NCBI GenBank assembly: GCA_026785865.1
Contig: JAJAZG010000411.1
Coordinates: forward strand, 1 to 6,639
Reading direction: 5' to 3'
DNA length: 6,639 nt
Origin: Pseudanabaena sp. CAN_BIN31
Lineage (GTDB): Bacteria > Cyanobacteriota > Cyanobacteriia > Pseudanabaenales > Pseudanabaenaceae
A model generated the notes under the pieces. The model ran no database searches, had not been told where the DNA came from, and worked only from the letters and a program-made list of their open reading frames with translations. Shown here piece after piece: positions 5,688 to 6,639 of this stretch. How positions within the stretch are numbered: the first letter of the stretch is position 1; each line of letters starts with the position of its first letter. Made by a program: the position numbers and the translations under genes.

Positions 5688-6608
5688 ATGACTGAATCAT
5701 CTTTAGAATCATCGCACCATGATCAGGCTGCTAAGCGATCGCGTAACCGTTGGCTACGTCCTGTCGCGATCGCTGGTATTGCGATCGCCAGTTTTTATGG
5801 TTCAGTTTGCATAGCCTTGTGGTTTGGGCAAACAAGGTTGATTTTCGCACCTGAACGGGAAATTACGACCACACCAGCGAAATTTAATGCTAAGTATGAG
5901 GATGTCTTAATTCCTGTTAAAAAGGCTGATGGCAATAGTGAAAATATTTATGGTTGGTGGTTGCCCAATGCTAAGCAGGAAGAAAAAGCGGACTTAGGCG
6001 ATCGCAAAGTGATTTTATATTTGCATGGCAATGGCAAAAATATTAGTGCTAATGCCAAACATGCCAATCGTTTAATGCGAATGGGATTTTCAGTTTTATT
6101 AATTGATTATCGCGGTTATGGCAGAAGCGAGGGTGCTTTCCCGAACGAATCATCGGTTTATATAGATGCTCAGACGGCTTGGGATTATTTAATCTCGAAG
6201 GGTTACAAGCCAAATCAAATCATGATTTATGGACATTCACTAGGTGGGGCGATCGCGATCGATCTTGCAACTAAACATCCCGATGTGTTGGGAACGATTG
6301 TGGAGGCTTCGTTTACATCGATAACCGAGCTGGCGACCCTCGAACCGAAATATCGAGTGTTCCCAATCAATTTGCTGATTCATCAGCGCTTTGATTCGAT
6401 CGCTAAAGTGCGATCGCTCTCTGTGCCTGTGCTTTATATTCATGGCACTGCGGATGATTTAATTCCTGCGGCAATGTCTCAGCAATTATTTGAGGCAACA
6501 TCAAGTAAAAAGCAAATTGTGCTGATTCCTAATGGTGGGCATAACAATAATGCTTCTACCAATGAGCCATTATATCTAAATTCCATTCGCAGCTTTTTTG
6601 AACTGTAA
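5688..6608 (+). CDS. Membrane-anchored alpha/beta hydrolase
   Basis: The 306-residue protein is a probable esterase or lipase-type serine hydrolase of unknown substrate. A polar, partly basic N-terminus (1-22) precedes one hydrophobic helix (about 24-46), either an inner-membrane anchor or an uncleaved signal. The catalytic domain (about 70-305) shows the oxyanion-hole motif H-G-N-G (113-116), I-D-Y-R-G-Y-G-R-S-E-G (139-149), and the nucleophile elbow G-H-S-L-G-G with Ser184. The acid is Asp256 (H-G-T-A-D-D-L-I-P) and the base His285 (G-G-H-N-N). The triad is intact and in canonical order. The layout resembles the BEM46/ABHD13-type hydrolases, a group defined by an N-terminal membrane helix. 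No Shine-Dalgarno sequence is present. The gene has its own spacer and no operon partner in the window. It holds six HIP1 octamers, the densest set here. Confidence 0.9.
   Translation: MTESSLESSHHDQAAKRSRNRWLRPVAIAGIAIASFYGSVCIALWFGQTRLIFAPEREITTTPAKFNAKYEDVLIPVKKADGNSENIYGWWLPNAKQEEKADLGDRKVILYLHGNGKNISANAKHANRLMRMGFSVLLIDYRGYGRSEGAFPNESSVYIDAQTAWDYLISKGYKPNQIMIYGHSLGGAIAIDLATKHPDVLGTIVEASFTSITELATLEPKYRVFPINLLIHQRFDSIAKVRSLSVPVLYIHGTADDLIPAAMSQQLFEATSSKKQIVLIPNGGHNNNASTNEPLYLNSIRSFFEL
5735..5788 (+). repeat. Cluster of three HIP1 octamers (GCGATCGC)
   Basis: GCGATCGC occurs at 5735-5742, 5766-5773 and 5781-5788, all inside the N-terminal and membrane-helix codons of the hydrolase. HIP1 is a highly iterated palindrome of many cyanobacterial genomes. 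Two of the copies encode I-A-I/A-I-A steps of the membrane segment. Confidence 0.9.
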
Positions 6609-6610
6609 GT

Positions 6611-6627
6611 ACAGCGCAAAGCGCTGT
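6611..6627. repeat. Small hairpin ACAGCGC-AAA-GCGCTGT after the hydrolase gene
   Basis: A perfect 7-bp stem with an AAA loop begins 2 bp after the TAA stop of the hydrolase. The next bases are CATAAAACC, so there is no T-tract and intrinsic termination on the plus strand is doubtful. The window ends 12 bp later. Confidence 0.6.
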
Positions 6628-6639
6628 CATAAAACCAAG

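Noticed and set aside
6240..6443. 67-codon open frame on the minus strand
   Set aside because: It is antisense to the hydrolase gene within its catalytic domain.

Overview
The window looks like ordinary chromosomal DNA from a cyanobacterium. Support comes from at least 12 copies of the octamer GCGATCGC (HIP1) in 6.6 kb, against about 0.1 expected by chance. The proteins are of types common in cyanobacteria, the two tRNA genes do not encode CCA, and none of the five gene starts has a Shine-Dalgarno sequence. The palindromic, often GCG-rich spacers fit a Pseudanabaena-like filamentous lineage, but that genus-level guess is inference.

Layout. Positions 1-211 hold the 3' end of a staphylococcal-nuclease-like gene. 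It converges on rpsU (253-444, minus strand, ribosomal protein S21) across a perfect bidirectional terminator. A 189-bp divergent spacer leads to a 563-residue MscS-family mechanosensitive channel (634-2325). A 189-bp spacer with a nested palindromic element (2350-2448) separates it from miaB (2515-3867, tRNA methylthiotransferase). tRNA-Lys(UUU) follows at 3945-4016, with no visible terminator between the two and a terminator after the tRNA (4031-4060). A spacer with a second structured element (4064-4128) and a short tandem repeat precedes a GT-B family 4 glycosyltransferase (4196-5356). The next spacer (5357-5687) holds three hairpins, one of them a bidirectional terminator, and a minus-strand tRNA-Leu(GAG) at 5467-5547. 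The last gene (5688-6608) is a membrane-anchored alpha/beta hydrolase, followed by another hairpin.

How the genes relate. Three loci serve translation: rpsU, miaB with tRNA-Lys, and tRNA-Leu. The channel and the hydrolase are envelope proteins, and the glycosyltransferase probably acts on an envelope glycan or glycolipid. The genes look like separate transcription units rather than one operon or system. I see no defence, secondary-metabolite or phage cluster and no CRISPR array. The most interesting material is in the spacers: a possible TA-flanked MITE-like element, a set of small hairpins with a CGCTTTGCG-type core, a multi-stem element after tRNA-Lys, and the miaB/tRNA-Lys arrangement.
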